This document shows positions 24,085 to 33,395 of a stretch of 64,000 nt of DNA, in pieces. The translations under genes and the position numbers were made by a program. Below the pieces are notes generated by a model. The model was given only the letters and a program-made list of their open reading frames with translations. It did no database searches and was not told the origin of the DNA. Numbering within the stretch: the first letter of the stretch is position 1; each line of letters starts with the position of its first letter. Source of the DNA: Pseudomonadota bacterium (lineage in GTDB: Bacteria > Pseudomonadota > Alphaproteobacteria > Rhodospirillales > Magnetospirillaceae); NCBI GenBank assembly GCA_021793155.1, contig JAJYTF010000012.1, forward strand, positions 1 to 64,000. The letters run 5' to 3'.

Positions 24085-25496
24085 GTCCCATGTTCGGCAA
24101 GCGCACCGCCCCACCTGACCGAGCCGCCCAGGCATCCGCCCTGGCGCCGCCACGCTTGCCCGAACCGGTCCTGCCCCAGTCGCGGCCGCAGGCCGCGCCA
24201 CCTCCGCCCAGCGCGGCCAAGGGACCCGAGATGGACCAGCGGCTGCAGGACGTCAAGGTCGCCGTCTTCAACGATCTGATCGATTCGGTGGACCTGACCG
24301 AACTGGGCAAGCTCGACCCGGCGGCGGTGCGCGAAGAGATTTCCGACATCGTCTCCGAAATCATCAGCATGCGGGCCATGGTGCTGTCGGCCTCCGAGCA
24401 GCAGCTGGTGATCGCCGACATCTGCAACGACGTGCTGGGGCTGGGGCCGCTCGAACCACTGCTGGCGCGCGATGACATCGCCGACATCATGGTCAATGGG
24501 GCGGACAAGATCTACATCGAGACGAGCGGCCGCATCGAGCTGACCGAAGTGCGCTTCCGCGACAACGCGCAGCTGATGAACATCTGCCAGCGCATCGTTT
24601 CGGCTGTCGGGCGGCGCGTCGACGAGGCGAGCCCGATCTGCGACGCCCGCTTGATGGACGGTTCCCGCGTCAACGTCATCGCGCCGCCGCTGTCCATCGA
24701 CGGTCCGGCACTGACCATCCGCAAGTTCAAGAAGGACAAGCTGACCCTGGAAAAGCTGGTCAGCTTCGGCTCCATCACGCCGAAAGGAGCGACCCTACTG
24801 CAAGTGATCGGCGCGGCCAGGATCAACACCATCATCTCGGGCGGCACCGGCTCGGGCAAGACGACACTGCTCAACTGCCTGACCCGATATATCGACCCCG
24901 GCGAGCGGGTGATCACCTGCGAGGACGCCGCCGAACTGCAGCTTCAGCAGCCCCATGTGGTGCGCCTCGAGACCCGGCCGCCCAATCTTGAGGGCGTCGG
25001 TGCGGTGACCATGCGCGACCTGGTCCGCAACTGTCTGCGCATGCGCCCTGAGCGGATCATCGTCGGCGAGGTGCGCGGCGCCGAAGCCTTCGACCTGCTG
25101 CAGGCGATGAACACCGGCCATGACGGGTCGATGGGCACCATTCACGCCAACAATCCCAGGGAATGCATCAGCCGCGTCGAAAACATGATCGCCATGGGCG
25201 GCTACAATCTGCCCAGCAAGACCGTGCGCGAGCAGATCGCCGGGGCCGTCCAGGTGATCATTCAGGCGGCACGGCTGCGTGATGGCTCGCGGCGCATCAC
25301 CCACATCACCGAGGTGATCGGCATGGAGGGCGACGTCGTGACGCTGCAGGATCTCTACGTTTTCGAGATCCAGGGGGAGGACAGCCAGGGACGCATCATC
25401 GGCCGCCACGTTCCCACCGGCCTGCGCCCTAAATTCTGGGATCGGGCCAAGTATTTCGGTCTGGAACGCGAACTGGCCGAGGCACTGGAAGAATGA
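24081..25496 (+). CDS. cpaF: Tad/Flp pilus secretion ATPase CpaF/TadA
   Basis: The 471-residue GspE/VirB11-type ATPase has a Pro-rich N-terminus (1-50), an N-terminal helical domain with [13 protein letters not shown], and Walker A GGTGSGKT (254-261). It also has acidic Asp and Walker B regions around VGEVRGAEA, and the His box GTIHANN (352-358). As a hexamer it powers pilin insertion and retraction from the cytoplasmic face. It overlaps cpaE and tadB by four bases each. Confidence 0.95.
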   Translation: MSPMFGKRTAPPDRAAQASALAPPRLPEPVLPQSRPQAAPPPPSAAKGPEMDQRLQDVKVAVFNDLIDSVDLTELGKLDPAAVREEISDIVSEIISMRAMVLSASEQQLVIADICNDVLGLGPLEPLLARDDIADIMVNGADKIYIETSGRIELTEVRFRDNAQLMNICQRIVSAVGRRVDEASPICDARLMDGSRVNVIAPPLSIDGPALTIRKFKKDKLTLEKLVSFGSITPKGATLLQVIGAARINTIISGGTGSGKTTLLNCLTRYIDPGERVITCEDAAELQLQQPHVVRLETRPPNLEGVGAVTMRDLVRNCLRMRPERIIVGEVRGAEAFDLLQAMNTGHDGSMGTIHANNPRECISRVENMIAMGGYNLPSKTVREQIAGAVQVIIQAARLRDGSRRITHITEVIGMEGDVVTLQDLYVFEIQGEDSQGRIIGRHVPTGLRPKFWDRAKYFGLERELAEALEE

Positions 25497-26491
25497 GCAG
25501 CATACCCACCAGCGTGCTGCTCGCCGTCATCGCGCTGTTGCTGGTCGCCGCCGTCGTCGGCTTTCTGCTCTATTCGACCGTTTATGGGCCGAAGGCCCGC
25601 CTGCGCCGGCGCATCAGCCAGGCCATCGGCGGCGGCAAGGCAAAGGGGGCGGGAATGCTGAAGGGCGGCGTCGCCGTTCCGGCACCGCGTCGTAAGGCCG
25701 TCTATACCAAGCTGAAGGAGTTGGAGGCGGCCCGCCTGAAGAAGCGCGGCTACAAGCTGCGCGAGGAACTCACCCAGGCCGGCCTGTCGATTACCGTCCG
25801 CCAGTTCGTCTTCGGCAGTGTTGCCGCCGGCCTGGCGGCGGCTGCGCTGGCTTACGTTTCGGGCTTGCCGCCGCTCGGGCTGGTCGCATTTCCCGTCGCA
25901 GCGGGCGTCGGCCTGCCCCGCCTTGTGCTCAAGCTCAGGATCGGGCGCCGCCTCAAGAAGTTCACCAGCCAGTTCGCCGACGCCATCGACGTGATCGTCC
26001 GTGGCGTGCGTTCGGGTCTGCCGGTTGGTGAATGTCTGGCCATGATCGCCCGCGAGATGCCCGACCCGGTCGGCACCGAGTTCCGCCTGATCGTCGAGGG
26101 GCAGCGTCTCGGCCTGACGGTGGACGACGCGCTGCAGAAGGCCATTGATCGCGTGCCGACCGCCGAGTTGCGGTTCTTCGCCATCGTCATCGCCATCCAG
26201 CAGGCCACCGGCGGCAATCTGGCCGAAACCCTGTCCAAGCTGTCCGAGGTTCTGCGCGCCCGCAAGCGCATGCGCGACAAGGTCCAGGCCATGTCGAGCG
26301 AGGCCAAGGCCTCGGCGGGCATCATCGGTTCGTTGCCGGTGGTCGTCGGGCTGATCCTCAGTGTCGTGGCGCCCGATTATATCGGCGTGCTGTTCCGCTC
26401 CGACGTCGGGCATCTGCTGTTGTTTCTCGGGGTGTGCATCATGGGTACAGGCGTGCTTGTGATGCGCCAAATGATCCAGTTCGACATATGA
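25493..26491 (+). CDS. tadB: Tad inner-membrane platform protein TadB
   Basis: The 332-residue protein has an N-terminal membrane helix and a GspF/T2SSF domain. The family motif FADAIDVIVRGVRSGLPVGECLAMIA lies at about 163-188, and two C-terminal helices follow. It forms the membrane platform with TadC and contacts CpaF. It is tightly coupled to both neighbours by ATGA overlaps. Confidence 0.93.
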   Translation: MSSIPTSVLLAVIALLLVAAVVGFLLYSTVYGPKARLRRRISQAIGGGKAKGAGMLKGGVAVPAPRRKAVYTKLKELEAARLKKRGYKLREELTQAGLSITVRQFVFGSVAAGLAAAALAYVSGLPPLGLVAFPVAAGVGLPRLVLKLRIGRRLKKFTSQFADAIDVIVRGVRSGLPVGECLAMIAREMPDPVGTEFRLIVEGQRLGLTVDDALQKAIDRVPTAELRFFAIVIAIQQATGGNLAETLSKLSEVLRARKRMRDKVQAMSSEAKASAGIIGSLPVVVGLILSVVAPDYIGVLFRSDVGHLLLFLGVCIMGTGVLVMRQMIQFDI

Positions 26492-27456
26492 GCACCGTAC
26501 CCGACATCTCCGTCATCATCGTCGGCCTGGCGGCCTTCGCCGCCTTCATCTCGGTCGTCGCAGTCGGCCTGCCGTTCCTGCAACGGGACAATCTGGCCTC
26601 GCGCCTCAAGGCGGTGGCGGCACGGCGGCAAGAGCTTTCGGCCCGCCAGCGGGCGGCATTGCAGGGGAAGGGGGCGCGTTTCCAGGCTCAGCGTCATGTC
26701 GGCCTGATGAAGGCAGTTCTCGACCGGCTGAAGCTGCAGAACCTGATCGAGGACAGGGAGCTGAAGGCCAGGCTGGCGCAGGCGGGCTGGCGGCGGCAGT
26801 CGGCCGCAGTGGTATTTGTTTTCGCCCGGGTGGCCGTGCCCATCGCCATGATGGTGCTGGCGCTCGTTTACCTTTCGGCGCCAGGGTTCGCAGCCTGGAA
26901 GATGTCGTCGAAACTGATCGTATGCCTGCTGGCGGCCATTTTCGGCGCGTACCTGCCCAACATTCTGCTGACCAACGCCATCAAGCGCCGCCAGATGGGG
27001 CTGACACGGTCCTTTCCGGACGCCCTCGACCTGATGGTCATCTGTGTCGAAGCAGGGGTGTCCATCGAGACGGCCTTCCAGCGGGTGACCGAGGAAATGG
27101 CGGCCAGCGCTCCGGCTATCGCCGAAGAGATCGCCCTGACTTCGGCCGAGCTGGCCTTTCTCGGCGACCGGCGGCAGGCCTACGATAACCTTGCCGAACG
27201 GACCGGGCTTCCGGCGGTGAAGTCGCTGTGCACGGCGTTGGTGCAGACCGAGCGCTACGGGACTCCGGTGTCGGTGGCGCTGCGCGTGCTGTCGCAAGAG
27301 AACCGCGAGGCGCGCATGGCGGTCGCGGAAAAGAAGGCGGCGGCGCTGCCGGCCAAGCTGACCGTACCGATGATCCTTTTTTTCTTGCCGGTGCTGTTCA
27401 TCGTCATCATCGGCCCTGCGGCGATTCAGGTGAGCCGCATCATGGCGGGGCATTGA
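26488..27456 (+). CDS. tadC: Tad inner-membrane platform protein TadC
   Basis: This 322-residue paralog of TadB has an N-terminal membrane segment and the T2SSF domain with FPDALDLMVICVEAGVSIE. Paired C-terminal helices (VPMILFFLPVLFIVIIG) follow. ATG 26488 overlaps the tadB stop. It is the last gene of the operon; tadE, tadF and tadG pseudopilin genes are not in this window. Confidence 0.93.
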   Translation: MSTVPDISVIIVGLAAFAAFISVVAVGLPFLQRDNLASRLKAVAARRQELSARQRAALQGKGARFQAQRHVGLMKAVLDRLKLQNLIEDRELKARLAQAGWRRQSAAVVFVFARVAVPIAMMVLALVYLSAPGFAAWKMSSKLIVCLLAAIFGAYLPNILLTNAIKRRQMGLTRSFPDALDLMVICVEAGVSIETAFQRVTEEMAASAPAIAEEIALTSAELAFLGDRRQAYDNLAERTGLPAVKSLCTALVQTERYGTPVSVALRVLSQENREARMAVAEKKAAALPAKLTVPMILFFLPVLFIVIIGPAAIQVSRIMAGH

Positions 27457-27476
27457 ATGTGATGGGCCCCATCCGG

Positions 27477-28250
27477 TTACGGAACGCGCGCCGCGCCGGC
27501 CAGCAGTCGGTAATAGGCGGAATTGGCGCGCACCGCCTCGGGGGACAGATCCTGGCGGGACAGTCGCTCGGCGTCGCCGATGTCGCCGCCCAGGGCCTTC
27601 AGCAGCGCCAGGTTCTGCCGGACCTGAGCGGTGGCGCCGGGTTGGTCGGCGGCCTTCTGCAATGTCGCCTGGCCGGCGGCCAACTGACCGGCTTCGGCCT
27701 GCGACAGACCCAGATTATTGAGGATGGCCGGATTGTCGGGCGACAATTCCAGGGCACGGGCATAGATGGCCTGGGCATCGGCGTATTTCGCCTGATAGTC
27801 CAGCGAGACTCCCAGGGCCGACAGGATTTGCCAGTCCTTGGGAGCGGCTTCCGTGGCCCGGCGCAGCGTCCGCTCGGCCAGGGGCAGGCGGTCGGCCGCC
27901 AGATAGTCCTTTCCCAGTTCGGCCAGCAGCCCCGCCGACGGGCCGTGTTGCTGAAGGAAGCCGCCCGCCACTGCGATGGCCGGCTGGCTCTGCCCGGCGT
28001 AGCGCAAGTTGCGCGCCACCGCCAGGGCGAGTGCGGGATCGTCGGGATGACGCTGGTACAGCGCGTTCCAACTCGCGGCGGCGGTCTGGTAGTCGTAGGC
28101 GGCTTCGGCGGCCTGGGCGGCATTGCGGGTCGCCGTCTCGATGACGTCGGGCGTCTTGCCCTGTTTCGCCGAGGGCGAGGCGTCGAAGCTGGCGCAGGCG
28201 GTCAGCGTAAGGGCGGCACCCAGCATTGCGACGGAAAAACCACGGATCAT
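27477..28250 (-). CDS. tadD: TPR lipoprotein, TadD-like
   Basis: The 257-residue protein has a lipoprotein signal with lipobox LTAC, then four to five tetratricopeptide repeats spanning about 50-220. The repeat consensus is clear in QAIYARALELSPDNPAILNN. TadD proteins assist assembly of the secretin complex. It converges on tadC with 20 bp between stops, the usual companion of tad loci but on the opposite strand here. The start ATG 28250 is set by the signal sequence. Confidence 0.85.
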   Translation of the reverse strand: MIRGFSVAMLGAALTLTACASFDASPSAKQGKTPDVIETATRNAAQAAEAAYDYQTAAASWNALYQRHPDDPALALAVARNLRYAGQSQPAIAVAGGFLQQHGPSAGLLAELGKDYLAADRLPLAERTLRRATEAAPKDWQILSALGVSLDYQAKYADAQAIYARALELSPDNPAILNNLGLSQAEAGQLAAGQATLQKAADQPGATAQVRQNLALLKALGGDIGDAERLSRQDLSPEAVRANSAYYRLLAGAARVP

Positions 28251-28365
28251 CGGTCTTATCCAAAAGTGGCGGGTAACTCGTCCGTCGCACAATACGGCAG
28301 ATTTATTGACGAAACCACAGTGGGCAGCCGGAACCGCGGCGCCACTGATGCGGGGGAGGCATGGC

Positions 28366-28899
28366 ATGGTTAGATCGGCTGCGTTTCTGGCGCTCGCGCT
28401 TGGCGCCGCGGTCTGTCTGGGCGACGTGGCAAGAGCGGCGGATGCCTCGCCCATGGTGGTCATCTACGACAAGGCGCAGATGCTCCGACTGGCGAAGCCG
28501 GCGCGCCGGGTGATCGTCGGCAATCCGGCCATCGCCGATGTCAGCCTGGAAACGCCGACCCTGATGTACATCTTCGGGAAGACCCCCGGCGAAACCAACC
28601 TTATTGCCCTGGGCGATGACGAGCGCCCAATCCTCTATCGTTCCCTGGTGGTCACCACCGAGCCGAGCCGCGGCGTGGCGGTTCATGTGCCGAGCGGCGA
28701 CGGGCCGACCGTAAGGGCTTACTCCTGTGTCGTGGGGCGCTGCCTGCGGGTACCCTCGCCGGAAGTAACGGGCAACAGCGGCGGCACCCCGGCAGCCCCT
28801 GCCGCGGTGGGCTCCGACGTCGGCATGCCGCCACCGGCGAACGCCGGCGCGGCCCCCGGTACCGTGCTCGCCAATCCGGTGCCGCCGCCCGGGCATTGA
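28366..28899 (+). CDS. Stand-alone pilus-formation N-terminal domain protein
   Basis: The 177-residue protein has a signal peptide ending near ARA and then a single domain homologous to the N-terminal region of CpaC. KAQMLRLAKPARRVIVGNPAIADVSL aligns with the CpaC stretch at about 95-125. There is no secretin channel; the C-terminus is a short Pro/Ala/Gly-rich tail after a small Cys-x6-Cys segment. It probably sits in the periplasm near the secretin. It is divergent from tadD, with 115 bp between. Function is not known. Confidence 0.8.
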   Translation: MVRSAAFLALALGAAVCLGDVARAADASPMVVIYDKAQMLRLAKPARRVIVGNPAIADVSLETPTLMYIFGKTPGETNLIALGDDERPILYRSLVVTTEPSRGVAVHVPSGDGPTVRAYSCVVGRCLRVPSPEVTGNSGGTPAAPAAVGSDVGMPPPANAGAAPGTVLANPVPPPGH

Positions 28900-28918
28900 T
28901 GTCGTGCCGTCCGATCCG

Positions 28919-29869
28919 TCAGAGGATGGAGGTGGGCACGATGGTATCGTCCTCGAGCGGGCTCTCGGGCCCAATTACCGTCAACGGCGGCGAGGGGAGC
29001 CGTTCCAGCAACTGGGCCGGGCTCGCGGCCGGGACCGGAAAGTCGGTCACTGAAACAGTCATCCTGGGGGAGATGCTGCCGCCTTCCACCACGGTGTGAA
29101 GATCCTTCAGCGCTTCGCCGATGCGCAGAGCCACGACATGGCTTTGCAGGCTGCTGGTGTTGGTCAGCAACAGGCAGAAGCGGCCTTGATCCAGCCTGGT
29201 CACGATGTCGCTGGCTCGTGGAACCCGGGCCAGGCGCCGGGCCACATCGGCGTCGACGGCGTCCAGCGCCGGCGGGCCGAAGCGGCGGCGCAATTCGTGG
29301 GTGTTCACCACGTCCACGAACATCAGGCTGCCGGTGCTTCCCGAACGCAGGCACTCGGCGTGGAGGACGGCAAAGACCCGCTCGAAGGTCTGACGGCCGA
29401 GGAGTCCGGTCAACGGGTCGGTCCCATGCTCGCGCAGCAGCGCCTTGTTGGCCGACAACAGTCGCGCCGCCTGCTCCAGGCGCAATCGGAGTTCGGCCGG
29501 ATGGAGCGGCTTGACCGAGTAGCTGTCGGCACCCGCCTCCAGCACCTGGATCGAGCGTTCCTTGTCCGCGGCGCCCCCGTAACCCAGCAAATAGAGGTAG
29601 TCGGGCCGTGGAATTCCTCGCAGGTCCCGGCATAGCCGCTCCCCGCCGCCATCGGGAAGATCAAAGTCGACGATGACCATGTGGAAAGGATCGATGCGAT
29701 ACCATTGAATGGCTGCCGCCAAATCCTCTTCGATACAGACCGTATGGCCCCAGCCCTCGAGCTTGGCGCGCGCGATGCGGGCGAACAACGTGTCTTTGGA
29801 AACGAGAAGAACCCGCAGACTGAGCTGAAGATGGTCGCTCTGCTGGCTATCCGAACTCTCCGGGGGCAT
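28919..29869 (-). CDS. Receiver domain fused to degenerate GGDEF domain
   Basis: The 316-residue protein has an N-terminal receiver (about 17-125) with probable phospho-acceptor D68 in VIVDFDLPDG. The usual N-terminal acidic pair is weak (LLVSKD). A GGDEF-like domain (about 140-300) begins DPLTGLLGRQTFERVF, but the active-site loop is LDQGRF instead of GGDEF, so diguanylate cyclase activity is unlikely. It may act as a signalling adaptor or c-di-GMP-independent regulator. It lies next to the pilus genes and converges on the N-domain gene with 19 bp between stops. Confidence 0.85.
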   Translation of the reverse strand: MPPESSDSQQSDHLQLSLRVLLVSKDTLFARIARAKLEGWGHTVCIEEDLAAAIQWYRIDPFHMVIVDFDLPDGGGERLCRDLRGIPRPDYLYLLGYGGAADKERSIQVLEAGADSYSVKPLHPAELRLRLEQAARLLSANKALLREHGTDPLTGLLGRQTFERVFAVLHAECLRSGSTGSLMFVDVVNTHELRRRFGPPALDAVDADVARRLARVPRASDIVTRLDQGRFCLLLTNTSSLQSHVVALRIGEALKDLHTVVEGGSISPRMTVSVTDFPVPAASPAQLLERLPSPPLTVIGPESPLEDDTIVPTSIL

Positions 29870-30008
29870 GGCAGTCCTCTGGCGCGATCGCCGTTGTCTC
29901 AATGACCCTCGAGAGAATGCAGGTTCGGTGTGATAACCGCCGCTTATTTGTTATCAGTTTTAGCTGATAATCGGGCAAACAGCCAACCTTCTGCCAAGGG
30001 AATCATCG

Positions 30009-30560
30009 ATGCGTGCGAATCTGCTCTCTTTGGTCGTCGCGATTTGCTGCTGGCCCTGCGCGGCCTGGGCGGACCTCAGCCTGGGACGCAAGGCTTTGGC
30101 AGAGGGTGACTATCCCTCGGCTTTGAGCGAACTGAGACCGCTGGCCGAGCGGGGTGACGCCGAGGCCTGCCTGCTGCTCGGGCGCATGGCGGAAAATGGG
30201 TGGGGGATGCCGCAAAGCGATGTAGCGGCTTGGCGGTGGTACAAAGCTGCCGCCGATCGCGGCGAGCCGCAGGCACTACTTCGAGCCGGCGAATTCGCCG
30301 AGAGCGGGCGTGGAGTTCCGTTGGATCGTCGCCTGGCGTTCACCCTTTACCAGCGGGCGGCCGAGGCCGGCAGCGCGCCGGCGTATCGCCGCATGGGGGA
30401 AATGGCGCTGAACGGCTGGGGCAGGAAGGCGGACGCAGCCGACGGCGTCCTGTGGCTGCGCCAAGCCGCGGCGGCCGGCGACCGCGAGGCGGCCGAGACC
30501 TTGGCTGCCCTGGCCAGACAGCGCCCGCAGGCACCCGAGGGATTTTATTCGCGGCCGTAG
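30009..30560 (+). CDS. Sel1-repeat secreted protein
   Basis: This 183-residue protein starts with a signal peptide (about 1-21, ending AAWA) followed by three to four Sel1-like repeats. Examples are LLLGRMAENGWGMPQSDVAAWRWY and AGEFAESGRGVPLDRRLAFTLY. Sel1 repeats form alpha-alpha solenoids for protein contacts, here probably in the periplasm. The final 16 bp overlap the convergent MarR gene tail to tail. The partner is not evident. Confidence 0.85.
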   Translation: MRANLLSLVVAICCWPCAAWADLSLGRKALAEGDYPSALSELRPLAERGDAEACLLLGRMAENGWGMPQSDVAAWRWYKAAADRGEPQALLRAGEFAESGRGVPLDRRLAFTLYQRAAEAGSAPAYRRMGEMALNGWGRKADAADGVLWLRQAAAAGDREAAETLAALARQRPQAPEGFYSRP

Positions 30561-31000
30561 CGGATGTAGTCGGTCCAGGTGCGTTCCAAGCGCAACAGCG
30601 CGTGCCCCGCGCCGTCCAGCCCCTGCTGGATTTCCGGAGCGCTGCCGATCTTGGATGCCAGATGGCTCTGCAGGTCGCGGATCGCGTCACGCAGACGGAC
30701 GCCCTTGTCGGTAAGCTTCAGGCGGATCGAGCGGCGGTCATGGGCGCAGCGTTCCTGGGACAGGTATTCGAACTCGGTGAGCTTCTTGATGTTATAGGAA
30801 ACATTGGAGCCATGGTAATAGCCGCGATCCTTGAGATCGCGAATGACCACATCGTCCTCGCCGATATTGTATAAAAGAAGGGCCTGGACCGCATTGATGT
30901 CTTCGACATTCATGCGGCGCAATTCCGTCCTCAGCACGTCCAGGAAGTGGCGGTGCAGTCTTTCGACCAAGCGGACTATGTTGAAGTAAGGTTCGCTCAC
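30545..31000 (-). CDS. MarR-family winged-helix regulator (LdtR-like)
   Basis: The 151-residue protein is MarR-like throughout: VERLHRHFLDVLRTELRRM, VQALLLYNI, then a winged HTH with RDLKDRGYYHGSNVSYNIKKL and the wing DRRSIRLKLT. The GYYxGSNVSYNxKKL segment is typical of the LdtR group that controls envelope and osmotic stress genes in alphaproteobacteria. GTG 31000 is preferred; TTG 31042 is the only alternative in frame and lengthens it by 14 residues. The neighbouring divergent gene is DedA, so the 126-bp gap between them may carry its operator. Confidence 0.85.
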   Translation of the reverse strand: MSEPYFNIVRLVERLHRHFLDVLRTELRRMNVEDINAVQALLLYNIGEDDVVIRDLKDRGYYHGSNVSYNIKKLTEFEYLSQERCAHDRRSIRLKLTDKGVRLRDAIRDLQSHLASKIGSAPEIQQGLDGAGHALLRLERTWTDYIRYGRE

Positions 31001-31126
31001 ACGCCAGATGATATGGTCGCAGACGGCAGCGCGCAATCCCAAATCAATTCCGCTCAGACGAAATCTTCAGGCGATAGCCGGGCGAGAAAAAGGCGGATTT
31101 CAACAATAATTGAGAGGGAAGGGACG

Positions 31127-31792
31127 GTGCTGGAGCTGATCATGCCCTCGGCGGTCGAGCAATTCGTCGCTCATTACGGCTACTGGGCGATATTCGTCAT
31201 GGTCGGGTTGGAAAGTGCCGGTCTTCCGCTGCCGGGTGAATTGACCCTGGTCGCGGCGGCCATCGTCGCCGGCAGCACCCGTCGACTGGACATTGCTCTG
31301 GTCATCGCCGCCGCCAGCGGCGGCGCGGTATTGGGCGACAATCTCGGCTATTGGGTCGGTCGGGAATTCGGCTTCCGCCTGCTGGTCCGTTACGGCCGGC
31401 ATATCCGGGTCGGCGAACGCCAGCTCAAGCTGGGGCAATACCTGTTTCTCCGCCATGGCGGCATATTGGTGTTTTTCGGCCGCCTGGTGGCGGTATTGCG
31501 GGTTCTCGCCGCCTTGCTGGCGGGGGTAAACCGGATGCCGTGGCGGCGCTTCCTGGGCTACAACTTCGCCGGTGGCGTGCTTTGGGCCTCCCTCTATGGT
31601 GGGGCAGCCTATCTGCTGGGCAAGAAGATGCATGCCTTTACCGGCCCCGCCGGCTGGCTGACCTTGGCCGTGGGCGTCATCGCGGTGGCGGTCGCCTTGC
31701 GCTACGTCCATCGCCACCAAGCAGCCCTGGAGGCGGCGGCGCTCGCGGCGTTGCCGGGCCCACTCGAGCGGCATCGGCGCCGAAGCGGGTGA
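31127..31792 (+). CDS. DedA-family membrane protein
   Basis: The 221-residue integral membrane protein has the DedA layout. ESAGLPLPGELTLVAAA is the first re-entrant region, GYWVGREFG and RHGGILVFFGRLVAVLRVLAALLAG the second with conserved Arg residues, and more helices close the C-terminus. DedA proteins support envelope function and lipid-carrier or phospholipid flipping. GTG 31127 is preceded by AGGGAAGGGACG. It is divergent from the MarR gene. Confidence 0.88.
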   Translation: MLELIMPSAVEQFVAHYGYWAIFVMVGLESAGLPLPGELTLVAAAIVAGSTRRLDIALVIAAASGGAVLGDNLGYWVGREFGFRLLVRYGRHIRVGERQLKLGQYLFLRHGGILVFFGRLVAVLRVLAALLAGVNRMPWRRFLGYNFAGGVLWASLYGGAAYLLGKKMHAFTGPAGWLTLAVGVIAVAVALRYVHRHQAALEAAALAALPGPLERHRRRSG

Positions 31793-31835
31793 CGCCCGAG
31801 CCTGCCCACCCTTGGGTTGGCGATGACGCAACGGG

Positions 31836-32531
31836 CTAAAGCAGGCCCATGGCCTTCAAGCTGCAGTGGCCGGTCTTGCCGATCACCAGGTGGTCGTGGA
31901 GGGTGATGGCCACACCCTTGGCGGCGTCGCGCACTTGCCGGGTCATCTCGATGTCGGCGCGGCTGGGCGACGGGTCGCCCGATGGGTGATTGTGCACCAT
32001 GATGATGGCCGACGCGTTCAATTCCAGCGCCCGCTTCACCACCTCGCGCGGATAGACGGGGGTATGGTCCACCGTGCCCTTCTGCTGGATCTCGCTGGCG
32101 ATCAGGGCGTTGCGGCGGTCGAGGAAGAGCAGGTGGAACTGCTCATGCGGCAGGTGCGCGAGGCGGATCCGGCAATAGTCGAGCAGCTTGTCCCACGACG
32201 ACAGCACTGGCCGGTCGATCACTTCCGCACGGGCCAGGCGCTCGGCCGCGGCGGCGACGATCTTGATGGCACAGGCAGCATTCTCCTTGATGCCGTCGAC
32301 CTGGACCAGGGCGTCCATATCGGCCGTCAACACTCCGCCGATGCCGCCGAAATGGGCCAACAGCATCTTGGCCAGGGGCTTCACGTCCTTTTGCGGAATG
32401 GCCAGGAACAGAAGAAGTTCGAGCAGTTCGTAGTCGGGCAGGGCATCGGCCCCGCCGTCAAGGAACCGCCGCCGCAACCTTTGCCGGTGACCGGTGTAAT
32501 GGGGCTTCTCGGGGTCGCCGGCGGGTGCCAT
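31836..32531 (-). CDS. radC: RadC-family JAB/JAMM domain protein
   Basis: The 231-residue protein begins with a helix-hairpin-helix region ([19 protein letters not shown]). It then has the JAB1/MPN-like metal site [15 protein letters not shown], with the HxHx(7-10)D pattern. The family was once linked to repair; its true role is unclear, and some members act in anti-phage or mobile-element settings. The gene lies downstream of map on the same strand with a 20-bp gap. Confidence 0.9.
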   Translation of the reverse strand: MAPAGDPEKPHYTGHRQRLRRRFLDGGADALPDYELLELLLFLAIPQKDVKPLAKMLLAHFGGIGGVLTADMDALVQVDGIKENAACAIKIVAAAAERLARAEVIDRPVLSSWDKLLDYCRIRLAHLPHEQFHLLFLDRRNALIASEIQQKGTVDHTPVYPREVVKRALELNASAIIMVHNHPSGDPSPSRADIEMTRQVRDAAKGVAITLHDHLVIGKTGHCSLKAMGLL

Positions 32532-32551
32532 CGGTCGCTTGTGGATCGGGC

Positions 32552-33364
32552 CTAGATGTCGTAGGGCGGGCAGTTGAGGCCGTTGGGCGATAGCGTGAAT
32601 ATCTCGCAGCCGTCCTTCGTCACTCCGATGGAGTGCTCGAACTGCGCGGAAAGGCTCCGGTCTTTGGTGACCGCCGTCCAGCCGTCGGCAAGGATCTTGG
32701 TCTCATGGCGGCCGGCGTTGACCATGGGCTCGATCGTGAAGAACATGCCTTCTTCCAGCATCACACCCTGGCCGGGCTTGCCGTAATGCATGACGTTCGG
32801 CGGCTCATGGAAGATGCGGCCCAGGCCGTGGCCGCAGAAATCGCGCACCACGGAGAAGCGGTGCGCCTCGACGTGCTTTTGGATGGCGTGGCCGATATCG
32901 CCCAAGGTGGCCCCCGGCCGGACCACTTCGATGCCGCGCATCATGGCCTCGTAGGTTACCTCGCACAGACGGCGCGCCTTTACCCCGACCTTGCCGACGT
33001 AATACATGCGGCTGGCGTCGCCATGCCAGCCGTTGAGGATGGGAGTGACGTCGATGTTCACGACGTCACCATCCTCCAGGACTTTCTCGCCGGGAATGCC
33101 ATGGCAGACGACGTGATTGACCGAGGTGCAGATCGACTTGGGAAAGCCCCGGTAATTCAGCGGGGCGGGGACGGCACCGGCGTTGACGGTGAAATCGTGA
33201 CACAGGCGATCCAGTTCCGCCGTGCTCACCCCCGGAACAACATAGGGAACAATGAAATCAAGGCATTCGGCGGCCAGCCGGCCAGCCCGGCGCATGCCTT
33301 CGAAATCCTCGGGGCCGTGCAAAGGGATACGTGTGGCTTCGCGCCGGGAGTCATCTCTTTCCAT
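32552..33364 (-). CDS. map: Methionine aminopeptidase, type I
   Basis: The 270-residue protein has all five metal ligands: D105, D116, H179, E212 and E243, plus the substrate histidine H88. It removes N-terminal Met from nascent proteins. Type Ia is indicated by the absence of the type II insert and of an N-terminal zinc finger. It starts just after the sfsA stop (31-bp gap) and precedes radC. Confidence 0.95.
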   Translation of the reverse strand: MERDDSRREATRIPLHGPEDFEGMRRAGRLAAECLDFIVPYVVPGVSTAELDRLCHDFTVNAGAVPAPLNYRGFPKSICTSVNHVVCHGIPGEKVLEDGDVVNIDVTPILNGWHGDASRMYYVGKVGVKARRLCEVTYEAMMRGIEVVRPGATLGDIGHAIQKHVEAHRFSVVRDFCGHGLGRIFHEPPNVMHYGKPGQGVMLEEGMFFTIEPMVNAGRHETKILADGWTAVTKDRSLSAQFEHSIGVTKDGCEIFTLSPNGLNCPPYDI

Positions 33365-33395
33365 ATCTCGGTTCGTCCAAATCTTGTCTTTCGCC

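Noticed and set aside
31836-32531. radC as a marker of an anti-phage island
   Set aside because: Neighbours (map, sfsA, dedA) are ordinary core genes with no defence genes or mobile signatures.
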